A stretch of 44,154 nt of DNA from Myxococcota bacterium (GCA_028277885.1 JANQFK010000024.1:1-44154), one strand, 5' to 3'; shown: positions 28,844-38,326, counted from the first letter of the stretch. Numbers and translations: made by a program. Notes: generated from the sequence alone by a model not told the origin.

Positions 28844-29179
28844 TCAGGCGCTGCGCGCCGGATCGGGAACGGGGTTGCCGGACCGCGCGAAGACGCGCAC
28901 GCGCTGGCCGTCGCGCTCCTCGACGCGCACCCGGCTCGGCTTGTCGTCCGCCGGGTCCACGAGCATCACCACCGAGGCGTCGACGTAGCCCTCCTGGTCG
29001 ATGATGCCGCCGGTGCGGGCGGCCCGGCGGCCGGGCTTCAGGTGCCGCTTCTGCACGCGGACCTGCTCCACCCGGACCTTTCCGCGAGCGGGGTCGACGG
29101 CGATCACGCGCCCCTGCTTGCCCCGGTCGCTGCCGGAGATCACCTGCACCAGGTCGCCTTTGCGGATGCGGAGCGCCAC
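28844..29179 (-). CDS. rplX: 50S ribosomal protein L24
   Basis: 111 residues. N-terminal KOW motif IRKGDLVQVISGSDRGKQGRVIAVD, then VQKRHLKPG, TGGIIDQEGYVDASVVMLVDP and KPSRVRVEE, all in the expected order. L24 helps nucleate 23S rRNA folding. GTG 29179 with AGAGGA 8 nt upstream. It is normally embedded in the spc ribosomal operon; here it stands with only rpmG, so it is either a relocated single gene or a second copy. TTGACG at 29249-29254 is a good -35 for it. Confidence 0.93.
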   Translation of the reverse strand: MALRIRKGDLVQVISGSDRGKQGRVIAVDPARGKVRVEQVRVQKRHLKPGRRAARTGGIIDQEGYVDASVVMLVDPADDKPSRVRVEERDGQRVRVFARSGNPVPDPARSA

Positions 29180-29224
29180 CTCGGAGTCCTCTCTGCGCTC
29201 GCGGAGAGCGCTTCCGGAGCGCGT

Positions 29225-29254
29225 ATGGATGCCGCGTGGAGGCGCCGGCGTCAA
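29225..29254 (-). promoter_or_regulatory. Candidate rplX-rpmG promoter
   Basis: GGCTTGAC, then TCCAT 20 nt after TTGAC, the same spacing as upstream of the ntrY-like gene. CATACG just beyond is another possible -10. Two 11-bp direct repeats (GGGGTCCGGGC) lie at 29258-29279. Confidence 0.4.
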
Positions 29255-29329
29255 GCCGGGGTCCGGGCGGGGTCCGGGCCCGGCTCGAGATCCCCACGGG
29301 GAGGCCCTCCTCCCGCCGCCCCTGCTGGT

Positions 29330-29335
29330 TACCCT
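29330..29335 (+). promoter_or_regulatory. -10 box for leaderless start of the sorbosone dehydrogenase-like gene
   Basis: TACCCT, 6 nt before GTG 29342, preceded by GGT. No clear -35. Confidence 0.4.
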
Positions 29336-29341
29336 CCGGCC

Positions 29342-30853
29342 GTGCGGCGGACTCGCTTGCGTGCGATCGGCCTCGGGGTCGCCCTCGTGGCCCTGGGCTT
29401 CGGGGCCTGCCGGCTGCTGCTGCCCGAGCGGCTGGCCGTGAACGTCCCGATGGGCCGGGGCTCGCCCCCGAGCTCGGACGTCTTCGGCGGTCGCATCCAG
29501 GTGCCGCCGGGCTTCTCGATCCGGCTCTGGGCCGAGCTGCCCCGGGTTCGCTTCCTGCGCCCGGTGCCCGGCGGCGACCTGCTCGCGAGCGTGCCCCGGG
29601 AGGGGCGGGTGGTGCGCCTGCTCGCGGACCGCGATGGCGACGGCCGCTCCGACGGCAGCGAGACCCTCCTCGCGGACCTCGACCGGCCCCACGGCCTCGA
29701 CCTCCACGGCGGCTGGCTCTACGTCGCCGAGACCGGCGCCGTGCGGCGCATCCGCTTCGACCCCGCCGACCCGGCCGCCGGGGTCTCGGGCGCGTTGGAG
29801 ACGGTGGTGTCGGGCCTGCCCGCCGGCGGCAACCACTGGACCCGCACCGCGCGCATCGGACCCGACGGCGGGCTCTACGTCTCCGTGGGTTCGAGCTGCA
29901 ACGTGTGCGAGGAGGAGGACCCGCGCCGCGCCGCGATGCTGCGCTTCGACCCCGAGAGCGGTCGCGGCGGCCTCTACGCCCGGGGCCTGCGCAACGCCGT
30001 CGGCTTCGACTGGCGACCGGGCACCGGCGAGCTCTACGCCACGGACAACGGGCGGGACCTGCTCGGCGACGACTTCCCGCCCTGCGAGCTCAACCGCGTG
30101 GTCGAGGGCGGCGACTACGGCTGGCCCGTCGCCAACGGCGACCGCATCCCCGACCCGGACCTCGGCGCGGGCCAGAAGGCGCGCATCGCCGCCTCGCTGC
30201 CGCCGGTGCACGGCTTCCGCGCCCACAACGCGCCGCTGGGCATCACCTTCCTGCGCAGCGACGCCCAGCCGGCCGGCTACCGGGGTGCCGCGCTGGTGGC
30301 GCTCCACGGCTCCTGGAACCGCACGCGCAAGGACGGCTACAAGGTGGTCTCCCTGCACTGGGGCGAGAGCGGCCGGATCGAGGAGCGCGACTTCGTGTGG
30401 GGCTTCCTCGAGGGCGAGAACGTGATCGGCCGCCCCGTCGACGTCGCCGAGCTCGGGGACGGCTCGATCTTCGTCTCCGACGACTACGCGGGCGCCGTCT
30501 ACCGCATCACCCGGGGAGCCGGGGAGGCGGTGTCGCGGACCGCTCCCGCGGCGGGCGGCGCCCGGAGCGACCCGCTGGCCGCTCTGGCCGAGGGCGAGCG
30601 CCGCGCCGCCGCCGCGCGGGGCTCGGCCCTGTGGGAGCGGCACGCCTGTGCGGGCTGCCACGACCCCCGCGACCACGACCCGGGCGTGGTCCCCGTGGAG
30701 CTGCGCGATCTCGGCGCACGCTACGACCTCGAGGGCCTCGCGAGCTACCTCGCGGCGCCGACGCCACCGATGCCCGCCTTCGACCTCACGCCGGGCGAGC
30801 GCCGCGACCTCGCCGTCTCGCTTCTCGCCGACGGGGTCCGCGCCGACCGCTAG
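29342..30853 (+). CDS. Sorbosone/glucose dehydrogenase-like beta-propeller with C-terminal cytochrome c domain
   Basis: 503 residues, exported. An N-terminal hydrophobic segment (RAIGLGVALVALGFGAC) may be a lipoprotein signal, though FGAC is a weak lipobox. The propeller runs over about residues 45-395: VFGGRIQVPPGFSIRLWAE, DRDGDGRSDGSE (calcium-loop-like), LDRPHGLDLHGGWLYVAET, GLRNAVGFDW and YATDNGRDLLGDD, patterns of soluble PQQ sugar dehydrogenases. Then a single haem site CAGCH (Cys436-His440). It may oxidise a sugar or aldose and pass electrons to its own haem. GTG 29342 chosen for the TACCCT upstream and the signal peptide. Its stop overlaps that of the convergent hydrolase in a shared CTAG. 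Confidence 0.88.
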   Translation: MRRTRLRAIGLGVALVALGFGACRLLLPERLAVNVPMGRGSPPSSDVFGGRIQVPPGFSIRLWAELPRVRFLRPVPGGDLLASVPREGRVVRLLADRDGDGRSDGSETLLADLDRPHGLDLHGGWLYVAETGAVRRIRFDPADPAAGVSGALETVVSGLPAGGNHWTRTARIGPDGGLYVSVGSSCNVCEEEDPRRAAMLRFDPESGRGGLYARGLRNAVGFDWRPGTGELYATDNGRDLLGDDFPPCELNRVVEGGDYGWPVANGDRIPDPDLGAGQKARIAASLPPVHGFRAHNAPLGITFLRSDAQPAGYRGAALVALHGSWNRTRKDGYKVVSLHWGESGRIEERDFVWGFLEGENVIGRPVDVAELGDGSIFVSDDYAGAVYRITRGAGEAVSRTAPAAGGARSDPLAALAEGERRAAAARGSALWERHACAGCHDPRDHDPGVVPVELRDLGARYDLEGLASYLAAPTPPMPAFDLTPGERRDLAVSLLADGVRADR

Positions 30854-31923
30854 AGCGCGCGGTGCACCAGCACGCCGTCGTCGCGCCGGGTGGTCTCCAC
30901 GGCGCCTTCGGCCTCGAGCCAGTCGAGGGCTCCGATCACCATCAGCATGCGGGTGCGCATCTGGGTGACCGGGTCGGCCTTGGGGAAGAGCCGCTCCCAG
31001 AGCTGCCAGGCCGAGACCGGTCGTCCGGCGTCGAGCTTGCGCAGGGCGCGCTGGATGCGCTGGATGCGCACCTCGTAGAACAGCAGCGCGTCGTCGATGG
31101 CGCGCGAGGCGTGCTCGATGACGCCTCCGTGGGCGGGCAGGATGGTGCGGAAGCTGCCGCCGCGCAGGCCGCGCAGGCTGGCCAGGTAGTGGGGCAGCCC
31201 CTGGAAGCGCGGCCGGCGCGCCAGCGGATCGGCGGGATCCGGAGCGCCCTCGACGTAGCAGTTCTCGGTGAAGGGCACCGCGTTGCCCATGATGTGGTCG
31301 CCCGAGACGAGGGTGCCCGTGGTCTCCTCGGAGAGCAGCAGGTGTCCCGGGGTGTGGCCCGGGGCGTGGATCACCTGGAAGGCCAGCCGCTTCGACTCGA
31401 CGAGGTCGCCGGCCCGCAGCCGCCGGTCCACCCGGGTGGGGTCGCACAGCGGGTCCTCGCGGATCCACTGCCGGCGCATCCGGGTCTGGCGCTCGATGAG
31501 CTCCTCGGGCACGCCGAAGTCGCGGAACAGCGTCGCGGTGCCCTCGACGTTCTCGTCGCGCTCGGCGGAGAAGTTCTCGCACAGGAAGGCGTCGTCGGCG
31601 TGGCACCAGACCTCGAGCCGGGCGCCGGCGTCGCGCAGGGTCTGGGCCTGGCCCAGGTGGTCGGCGTGGTAGTGGGTGAGCACCACGCGCTCCACCTCGT
31701 CGAGCCCGTGGCCCAGCGCGTCGAAGGCGGCCTCGAGGGCGGCGCGGGATTCTGGCGTGCGCACGCCGGTGTCGATCAGGGTGAGGGGCTCGTCCTCGAC
31801 CAGGTAGACCTGCACCGGGCCCACGTCCCAGGGCGTGGGCAGGACGATCTGGTGGACCTGGGGCAGCCGCGGCACCGGAGCGCGCCGCAGGCCCGTCCCG
31901 CTGGTGGAACCGGGCTGGGACAT
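30850..31923 (-). CDS. Metallo-beta-lactamase-fold hydrolase
   Basis: 357 residues, cytoplasmic. Metal motif THYHADHLG (HxHxDH), then HAPGHTPGHLLLSE, SGDHIMGN with the bridging Asp, and PAHGGVI with a final His. The C-terminal 80 residues (RIQRIQRALRKL, LWERLFPKADPVTQMRTRMLMVIGAL) form the helical, winged-helix-like end seen in LACTB2-type hydrolases. The substrate cannot be told; LACTB2-like members include RNases and thioesterases. TACCCT lies 10 nt before the ATG. Convergent with the propeller gene, overlapping by the CTAG of both stops. Confidence 0.88.
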   Translation of the reverse strand: MSQPGSTSGTGLRRAPVPRLPQVHQIVLPTPWDVGPVQVYLVEDEPLTLIDTGVRTPESRAALEAAFDALGHGLDEVERVVLTHYHADHLGQAQTLRDAGARLEVWCHADDAFLCENFSAERDENVEGTATLFRDFGVPEELIERQTRMRRQWIREDPLCDPTRVDRRLRAGDLVESKRLAFQVIHAPGHTPGHLLLSEETTGTLVSGDHIMGNAVPFTENCYVEGAPDPADPLARRPRFQGLPHYLASLRGLRGGSFRTILPAHGGVIEHASRAIDDALLFYEVRIQRIQRALRKLDAGRPVSAWQLWERLFPKADPVTQMRTRMLMVIGALDWLEAEGAVETTRRDDGVLVHRAL

Positions 31924-31933
31924 CGGTGAGCCG

Positions 31934-31939
31934 AGGGTA
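31934..31939 (-). promoter_or_regulatory. -10 box near the hydrolase start
   Basis: TACCCT on the minus strand, 10 nt before the ATG at 31923; a transcript would carry about 3 nt of leader. Preceded by CCGC. Confidence 0.4.
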
Positions 31940-32019
31940 GCGGGAGGGCCGGGCCGGCGCCGGACGCGATCCGAAACCCGAGGCGGGACGCGGCCTCCGG
32001 GCGGCGGGTTGCCGACGCG

Positions 32020-32085
32020 CTGCGTCCCCGCTGCACGGGAGCTGCGCACGAGTTGCGCACGAGTTGCGCACGCCCTGCACCGGAG
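32020..32085. repeat. Six 11-bp direct repeats in the divergent hydrolase/C25 region
   Basis: Units: CTGCGTCCCCG, CTGCACGGGAG, CTGCGCACGAG, TTGCGCACGAG, TTGCGCACGCC, CTGCACCGGAG. The three central ones are nearly identical. An 11-bp period puts each unit close to the same face of the helix, as in operator arrays. The array lies 97 bp from the hydrolase start and 82 bp from the C25 start. Confidence 0.7.
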
Positions 32086-32166
32086 CGACGCGCCCGCCGC
32101 GTCCTTCCCGCGCGGAGCCTGCACGCGGGGTTCAAACCGAGTGCCGGTTCCTCCGATGAACCCGGG

Positions 32167-35100
32167 ATGCAGCCGTGGGGCATTCGGTGCAGGCCCGGAC
32201 GGGCCCTTCTCCTCGTGGCGCTCGGCCTCGCGCTCGGGGCTCCGTCTCCGGCGGCGGTGACACCGGGCGACTACTGCGTCTCGGGCCTGGGCACGAGCAC
32301 CGGCACCACCACGGACGGCTGGCTCGGCGTGGTGTCGCCGGCGCCGGCGGGCTTCACCGACCTGACCGCCCAGCTCACCGCCCAGCCCCTGGTCGACCCC
32401 TGGGACTGTGCCGTCGATCCCACCAACGGCGACATCATCGTGGTGGACGAGGGCGGCAACGGCGCGGGCACCGACGGCTCGATCCACCGGGTCAGCGTGA
32501 CGGGCGGGACCGTGACCGCCCACACCGTGCTCCACGCCGGCGCCCCCCTGGTGAACCCCCACGGCGTGGCCGTGGGCCAGGACGGAACCATCTACGTGGG
32601 CGACGTCGGGGCGAGCTTCCGCTCCAACACCTTCGACGGGGCCGTCTACGCGCTGCCCCCGGGCGGACCCATCGCGCGCCTCGACGCGCCCGCCGGCGGG
32701 ATCCGCGACGCCGTGGACGTGGACGTGGACCCGAAGCCCTTCACCGGCACCAACCCGGGCGTCAACCTGGTGGTCCTCGACGGCCGCCTGGGCCAGTTCC
32801 GGCGCGTCCCCATCGGCGGCGGCAGCGTGGTGAACCTGCCCGGCGCGATCGGGGGCAACAACTGGGAGTCCATGGAGGTGGGCCCCCTCGGCAACTACTT
32901 CGCGAGCCGGGACGGCAACGACCTGCACCGCTACGACCGCCTCGCGGGCACCAACCAGAGCGTGCAGAACGGCGGCGGGGCGGCGGGCCTGCGGGACCCG
33001 CGCGGCGTCACCGTGGACTACGTCACCGCGGACCTGGTCGTCGCCGACGTGCGCAACGGCGTGGTGAACGTGCCCCCGGGCGCCTACCTGACCGGCGCGC
33101 CCGGCGTCACCACGGTGCTGGCGCCCACGGTCTTCCCGACGGGCCTGGCGGGCATCGGCTTCTCGCCGCCGCTGGCGAGCAGCGACCCCAGCGCGAACTT
33201 CGGGATGCCCACCCGGCGCGCACCCGTCCCCGGTGCGCTCCTCACCCAGCACGGCCCGGGCACGTCGACGGTGAACGGCGACGTCGAGCAGCGCCAGGAC
33301 TTCTTCATCGAGGTCACCGACGTCTCGAGCCCCCTGCGCATCCACGTCTACGACGCCAACGTCCGCGACGGCTACGACGCCCCGGGCGCCGGCAGCTTCG
33401 ACAGCGCGACCACCTTCACCCTGAGCGACCCGTCGGGCGTCACGGTGAGCACGCTGACCCTGGCGGCGAACGCGCGGGTGGACCTCGACCAGCGCATCGC
33501 CACCCTCGGCCCCGGCGCCCTCACGGTGCGCGGCAGCGGCATCGACCTCGGCGGCCTCGGACTCTCACCGGGCCTCTACCAGCTCACCGCCACGGTGAAC
33601 GGAGGCGACGACTTCAGCACCTGGGGCCTCGCCGTGGAGGACTTCCACGTCTACGGCTTCACCACGGTGTACGGCGCCCTCAACACCTTCACGGGGCCGA
33701 ACCCCCAGCTCACGCCCCTCGACTCGGCGAGCCTGCACCCCTACTTCGAGCGCGGCTGCGAGTACACGGCGACCAACTGGGACCTCGACGTCCCCTCCCG
33801 CGCCGCGACCCTCACCGTGAACACGCGCCTCGGCACCGCGGTGGCGCTCTCGGGCAGCAACAACGGCCAGCACCTCGAGGACGGCGTCTCGCCGCTGACG
33901 GCCAACATGGCCGAGGACTACGGCATCCACGGCATGGCCTCGGTGCTCTCGGCGGCCCTCAACGAGAACAACATCGTCACGATGCGGTTCCCGGACTTCC
34001 AGGGCTGGGTGGACGGCGGCGGAACCGGCGTCCCGATCCCGGTCCCGCCGGGCAACCCCGCCGCGAACCCGACGCCCGCCCTCCGGGCGAGCGCGGCCCC
34101 CGCCTATCCGACCCCCTCGCCGCCGACGGGACCGAACAGCTTCCTGCGCCACTACCTTCCGCGCCACGACGAGGCGCCCGGGCCCATCGGCGCCGCCGCG
34201 GCCCCCTACGCGCCCTTCCTCACCCACCGCGCCGTGCTGGTCTCCGCCACGGCGCCCGCCGACACGCCCAGCGTCGGCACCACGGACTACTACGCCGTGA
34301 TCCTCTCCGTCGAGAACCCGGACCCGGTGAACGCCATGACGGGCCTCGCACTGAGCGTGCCGGTCCCGGCCCCTACCCGGTACGTGGAGGGCGGCTTCGG
34401 CAGCGTGGGCCCCGCCAGCGTGACGGGCGGCGTGGGCGGAGCGGTGACGCCGCCCTGCTCGCCCGGGCCCTGCTCGGGGACCCTTACCGCCTCCTGGACG
34501 AGCCTGCCCGCCGGCGGCGTCGCGAACCTGACCTACTACGTCACCGCCACCCCCAGCGTGGCGGGCGAGATCCTCTACCTGACCGAGGGGCCGCCGCTGC
34601 GCGGCGGCGGCGCCACCCCGGCCGCCAACCCGGCGCCGAGCGGCGGCGGAGGCACGCGGCTCACCTTCACGCCGGCCTGGTCGAGCGGGGCCTTCCCGCG
34701 CACCGAGAGCCTCGGCCCGCTGTGCGAGCTCTCGGCCCAGGAGGGCAGCGTCACGCCCGTCGCGGTGGACCTGGCGCGCTTCGAGGCCGTCGCCGGTGAC
34801 GGCGCGGTCCGGCTCACCTGGGAGACGGCCTCGGAGTTCGAGAACCTGGGCTTCGACGTGTACCGCCGCCTCGAGGGCGAGGCCGAGCCGACCCGGGTGA
34901 ACGACGCGCTGATCCTCGGGCGCGGCACCACCGACCTCTCGGCCCGCTACGCGTTCCTCGACCGCGGCGCACCGAACGGCGTCGGCGCCGAGTACTGGCT
35001 CGATGACGTGGAGTTCGACGGCAGCCTGACGCGGCACGGACCCGTCAGCGCGACGCCCCGCGCGGGCCTGCCGCCCCTCGACTGGAGCCCCGACGCCTAC

Positions 35101-38100
35101 GCGTCGGCGGGCGAGACCGGCCCGTCCGCGGCAGCGGAGGCCGCGGCGACCGAGCCCGACCGGGAAGCCGAGGCGGACGCCCCCGGCCCGCCGCCGGCCC
35201 CGGGCCCCGTCGGAGACCGGGGGGCCCTCCGGGTGGTCGAGCGCGGCGCCCGTCATCTCGTGGTCGCGATCGACGTTCCCGCGCCGCGCGTCGAGCCCGA
35301 CGGCGAGGGCGGCGTCGCGGTCTCGATCCCGGGCTGGGAGGGCACGGCCCGCGCGGGCTGGCCCGAGCTGCCGGTGCGCACCTTCTGGATCGAGGACGCG
35401 CCCGAGGGGCTTCCCGAGCTCACGGTGCTGGAGCGCGAGAGCACCACCCTCGCGCTCGCCGGGGCGGTCCGGCCTGCCGCCGAGACCACCCTCGACGGCG
35501 GCCAGACCGTGGCCCGGCGCGTCCCGGACCCCCTCGCCTACGCGGGCGACGCGCCCTACCCCGCCCACGCCGCCGAGCTCGCGGGACGGGCGCCGGCGCC
35601 CGCGGGCCAGCGCCTCGCCCTGCTCGTGCAGCCGGCGCGCTACCGCGCCGATGCCTCGGCGCTCGATGCCGACACGAGCCTGGTCGTGCGGCTCGCGTTC
35701 ACGGCCGAGGACGCGGGCCGGGCCCCCGAGGCCTCGGCCCTGCCCGGCGCCGAGGTCGCCGGCCTGCCGGGCGTCAAGATCACGACCCGGGGAGCGGGCC
35801 GCTTCCGCGTGGACGCCGACGCGCTGTGGGCGGCGGGGCTCGACCCCGCCAGCGATCCCGCGAGGCTGCGGCTGCTGCGCCAGGGCGTCGAGGTCGCCAT
35901 GACGGTCGCGGGCGGCGACGACGGCGGGCTCGACCCGGGTGACGCGATCGAGCTCTGGGCCGACGGCCGCGAGGATCGCTACGCCGACTCCCAGGTGTTC
36001 TTCCTCGTCGAGTCCGCCGGGCCCGGGGTGCGCATGGCGGGTCGCGACGCGGCGCCGGGAGCGGGCGCGGCCTGGCAGGAGGCCGACGCCACGGGCCGCC
36101 TCGAGGAGCAGAGCCTGTACCTGCCCGGCATCCTGAACGGCGAGGGCGACAACTACGTCGGCCCGTTCGTGTTCGAAGCCCCCCTCGTCGCCGAGGTGCC
36201 CACGCCGTCGGCCTCCGCCGCCGCGGGGACCCTCGAGGTGCGGCTGCGCGGCGGCACCAGCTACGCGAGCGTGCCCGAGGACCACCACTTCGTGGTCCGC
36301 GTGGGCGGCGCCGAGGCGCTCGACGTCCGCTTCGACGGCGGCGAGCTCTTCGAGGCGAGCGTCGCCCTGCCGCCGGGCGTGCTCGGCGGCGAGAGCCTCG
36401 CGGTGGAGATCGTCCCGCAGTTCGACTCGGGCGCCCCCTTCGACCTGATCTACCTCGACGCCCTCGCGGTGAGCTACCGGCGCCGGCTGGCCCTGGCTCC
36501 GGGGGACGCCGGCACCCTCGCCTTCCGGGCCGACGGCTCCGGGCCCCACGCGGTCACCGGCCTCTCCCCGGATGCGCTCGTGTGGGACGTGACCGACCCC
36601 GACGCGCCGGTGGCGCTCGAGGGGCTGGCGCGCGACGACGACGGGCTCCGCTTCGACGCCGAGGGGGGCCGCCGCTACGCGGTCTCCGACGCGCCCGTCG
36701 CGCCCGACTCCGTGGCGACGAACCGGCCGTCGCGCTGGACCGCCGAGGGCGGCGCCGACTGGCTCGCCATCGCCCACGGCAGCCTGGTCGACGCCCTCGC
36801 CCCGCTGGTCTCGCTGCGCGAGTCCCAGGGCCTGCGCACCGCGGTGGTGGACGTCGAGGACGTCTACGACGAGCTCGCCGGCGGTCGCTTCTCGCCGCCC
36901 GCGATCCGCGAGTTCGTCGACCACGTGCGTCGCCACTGGGACCCGGCGCCGCGCTACCTGCTGCTGGTGGGCGACGCCAGCTACGACTATCGCGACTTCC
37001 TGGGCGGCGCCGCGCGCAACCTCGTCCCCACCCTGCTGGTGGACACCACCTTCGTCGAGGCGGCCTCGGACTCGGGGCTCGCCGTGCCGCCGGGCGAGGC
37101 CGACGCGCGCGCGCCGGCCCTGGCGGTGGGCCGCCTGCCCGCGGCCGATCCGGCGGGCCTCGGCGCCGTGGTGCAGAAGCTCGTCGCCTACGAGACCGGG
37201 GCCGCGGGCGCCGGGGCGCCGGACCGTCTGATGCTGGTGGCCGACGACGGGGCCGGCGCGGCGAGCCCCGCCGAGGGAGCGCGCTTCGAGGCCACCCTCG
37301 ACGCCTTCACCCACCGCGCGCCGGGGGGCTTCGACGCGCGCCGCCTCGCCCTCGCGGAGCTCCCCGAGCCCGGCCAGGGCGACGACGCCAACGCCTGGAT
37401 CCGGGACACCCTGGCCGAAGGCGCCGGGCTCGCGGTCTACGTCGGCCACGGCGGCGCGCGCCTGTGGGCCGACGAGATCGTCTTCGGCAGCGACGACTTC
37501 GCCAGCCTCGCCAACCCGGACTGGCCGCTCTTCGTGGTGCTGAACTGCCTGAACGCGTTCTTCGACGCGCCCAACGAGGAGTCCCTCGCCGAGACCGCGC
37601 TCGCCCACCCGGACCGGGGCGCCATCGGCTTCGTCTCCTCGACCACGGTCTCGCCCCTGGCGGGCCAGACCGCCTTCGCCGAGGCGCTGGCCGAGCGGCT
37701 CCTGGTCGCCAACGAGCGCCGCATCGGCGACGCCTTCCTCCAGGCGCTCCAGGGCATCGAGGCCCGCGAGGGCGCGGACGACGTCCTGCGCGCCTTCGTG
37801 CTGATCGGCGACCCGGCGACCCGCCTCGCTCTGCCCGAGGTTCCGGTGGCCGAGGCCGGCGAAGACCGCAGCATCGACGCCGGCGTCGGGATCCGGCTCG
37901 ACGGCCGGGGCAGCCAGGCACCGGGTGGCGGCGCGCTGGGCTTCCACTGGCAGGTCGTGGAGGCGCCCGCGGGCGCCCCCGAGGCCCTGGTGGAGAGCGA
38001 CGGCCCGCAGCCGCGCTTCCGGGCGTCGCTGCCCGGCCGCTACCGGATCGAGCTGCGCGTGGACGACGGCGCCTACACGAGCGCGCCGGACGAGCTCGCG

Positions 38101-38244
38101 GTGGAGGTGCTCCCGCGCGGCGGCTTCGGCTGCGGCGGCGAGCCCGGGACGAGCTCGGCGGGCCTCGGCCCCGAGGCCGGCATGCTGCTCCTGCCCTGGC
38201 TGCTGGCCCGCGCGCTCGTCCGCCTGCGCCTCCGTTGCCGCTGA
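32167..38244 (+). CDS. Giant secreted gingipain-like (peptidase C25) protein with propeller, PKD-like domain and C-terminal sorting tail
   Basis: 2,025 residues. Signal peptide (ALLLVALGLALGAPSPAA). Residues about 40-330 form a propeller-like region (DIIVVDEGGNG, NPHGVAVGQDGTIYVGDVG). About 690-800 is a DUF11-like beta domain, about 868-960 an FnIII-like domain (VRLTWETASEFENLGFDVYRR), about 1057-1245 a C25 propeptide-like region (GWPELPVRTFWIE), and about 1532-1890 the C25 domain with catalytic His1761 in YVGHGG and Cys1794 in VLNCLNAFF. About 1895-1987 is PKD-like. The end GGFGCGGEPG, a hydrophobic stretch and an Arg-rich tail resembles a MYXO-CTERM type sorting signal. Likely a surface or secreted cysteine protease. 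ATG 32167 begins the signal peptide; upstream in-frame codons do not fit. Confidence 0.87.
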   Translation: MQPWGIRCRPGRALLLVALGLALGAPSPAAVTPGDYCVSGLGTSTGTTTDGWLGVVSPAPAGFTDLTAQLTAQPLVDPWDCAVDPTNGDIIVVDEGGNGAGTDGSIHRVSVTGGTVTAHTVLHAGAPLVNPHGVAVGQDGTIYVGDVGASFRSNTFDGAVYALPPGGPIARLDAPAGGIRDAVDVDVDPKPFTGTNPGVNLVVLDGRLGQFRRVPIGGGSVVNLPGAIGGNNWESMEVGPLGNYFASRDGNDLHRYDRLAGTNQSVQNGGGAAGLRDPRGVTVDYVTADLVVADVRNGVVNVPPGAYLTGAPGVTTVLAPTVFPTGLAGIGFSPPLASSDPSANFGMPTRRAPVPGALLTQHGPGTSTVNGDVEQRQDFFIEVTDVSSPLRIHVYDANVRDGYDAPGAGSFDSATTFTLSDPSGVTVSTLTLAANARVDLDQRIATLGPGALTVRGSGIDLGGLGLSPGLYQLTATVNGGDDFSTWGLAVEDFHVYGFTTVYGALNTFTGPNPQLTPLDSASLHPYFERGCEYTATNWDLDVPSRAATLTVNTRLGTAVALSGSNNGQHLEDGVSPLTANMAEDYGIHGMASVLSAALNENNIVTMRFPDFQGWVDGGGTGVPIPVPPGNPAANPTPALRASAAPAYPTPSPPTGPNSFLRHYLPRHDEAPGPIGAAAAPYAPFLTHRAVLVSATAPADTPSVGTTDYYAVILSVENPDPVNAMTGLALSVPVPAPTRYVEGGFGSVGPASVTGGVGGAVTPPCSPGPCSGTLTASWTSLPAGGVANLTYYVTATPSVAGEILYLTEGPPLRGGGATPAANPAPSGGGGTRLTFTPAWSSGAFPRTESLGPLCELSAQEGSVTPVAVDLARFEAVAGDGAVRLTWETASEFENLGFDVYRRLEGEAEPTRVNDALILGRGTTDLSARYAFLDRGAPNGVGAEYWLDDVEFDGSLTRHGPVSATPRAGLPPLDWSPDAYASAGETGPSAAAEAAATEPDREAEADAPGPPPAPGPVGDRGALRVVERGARHLVVAIDVPAPRVEPDGEGGVAVSIPGWEGTARAGWPELPVRTFWIEDAPEGLPELTVLERESTTLALAGAVRPAAETTLDGGQTVARRVPDPLAYAGDAPYPAHAAELAGRAPAPAGQRLALLVQPARYRADASALDADTSLVVRLAFTAEDAGRAPEASALPGAEVAGLPGVKITTRGAGRFRVDADALWAAGLDPASDPARLRLLRQGVEVAMTVAGGDDGGLDPGDAIELWADGREDRYADSQVFFLVESAGPGVRMAGRDAAPGAGAAWQEADATGRLEEQSLYLPGILNGEGDNYVGPFVFEAPLVAEVPTPSASAAAGTLEVRLRGGTSYASVPEDHHFVVRVGGAEALDVRFDGGELFEASVALPPGVLGGESLAVEIVPQFDSGAPFDLIYLDALAVSYRRRLALAPGDAGTLAFRADGSGPHAVTGLSPDALVWDVTDPDAPVALEGLARDDDGLRFDAEGGRRYAVSDAPVAPDSVATNRPSRWTAEGGADWLAIAHGSLVDALAPLVSLRESQGLRTAVVDVEDVYDELAGGRFSPPAIREFVDHVRRHWDPAPRYLLLVGDASYDYRDFLGGAARNLVPTLLVDTTFVEAASDSGLAVPPGEADARAPALAVGRLPAADPAGLGAVVQKLVAYETGAAGAGAPDRLMLVADDGAGAASPAEGARFEATLDAFTHRAPGGFDARRLALAELPEPGQGDDANAWIRDTLAEGAGLAVYVGHGGARLWADEIVFGSDDFASLANPDWPLFVVLNCLNAFFDAPNEESLAETALAHPDRGAIGFVSSTTVSPLAGQTAFAEALAERLLVANERRIGDAFLQALQGIEAREGADDVLRAFVLIGDPATRLALPEVPVAEAGEDRSIDAGVGIRLDGRGSQAPGGGALGFHWQVVEAPAGAPEALVESDGPQPRFRASLPGRYRIELRVDDGAYTSAPDELAVEVLPRGGFGCGGEPGTSSAGLGPEAGMLLLPWLLARALVRLRLRCR

Positions 38245-38311
38245 GCCCGCTGAGCCGCGCGCGGGCCCGTCGACCTCCCCGCGGGACACGGCGTTGCCCG
38301 CCCCCAACGGC

Positions 38312-38317
38312 TACTCT
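38312..38317 (+). promoter_or_regulatory. -10 box for leaderless start of the exported unknown protein
   Basis: TACTCT, 9 nt before GTG 38327, preceded by CGGC. No good -35. Confidence 0.35.
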
Positions 38318-38326
38318 CGCGCGACC

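Noticed and set aside
33565..38307. 1,580-codon antisense frame under the C25 gene
   Set aside because: Shadow composition and no start context, while the plus strand encodes recognisable domains with catalytic residues.
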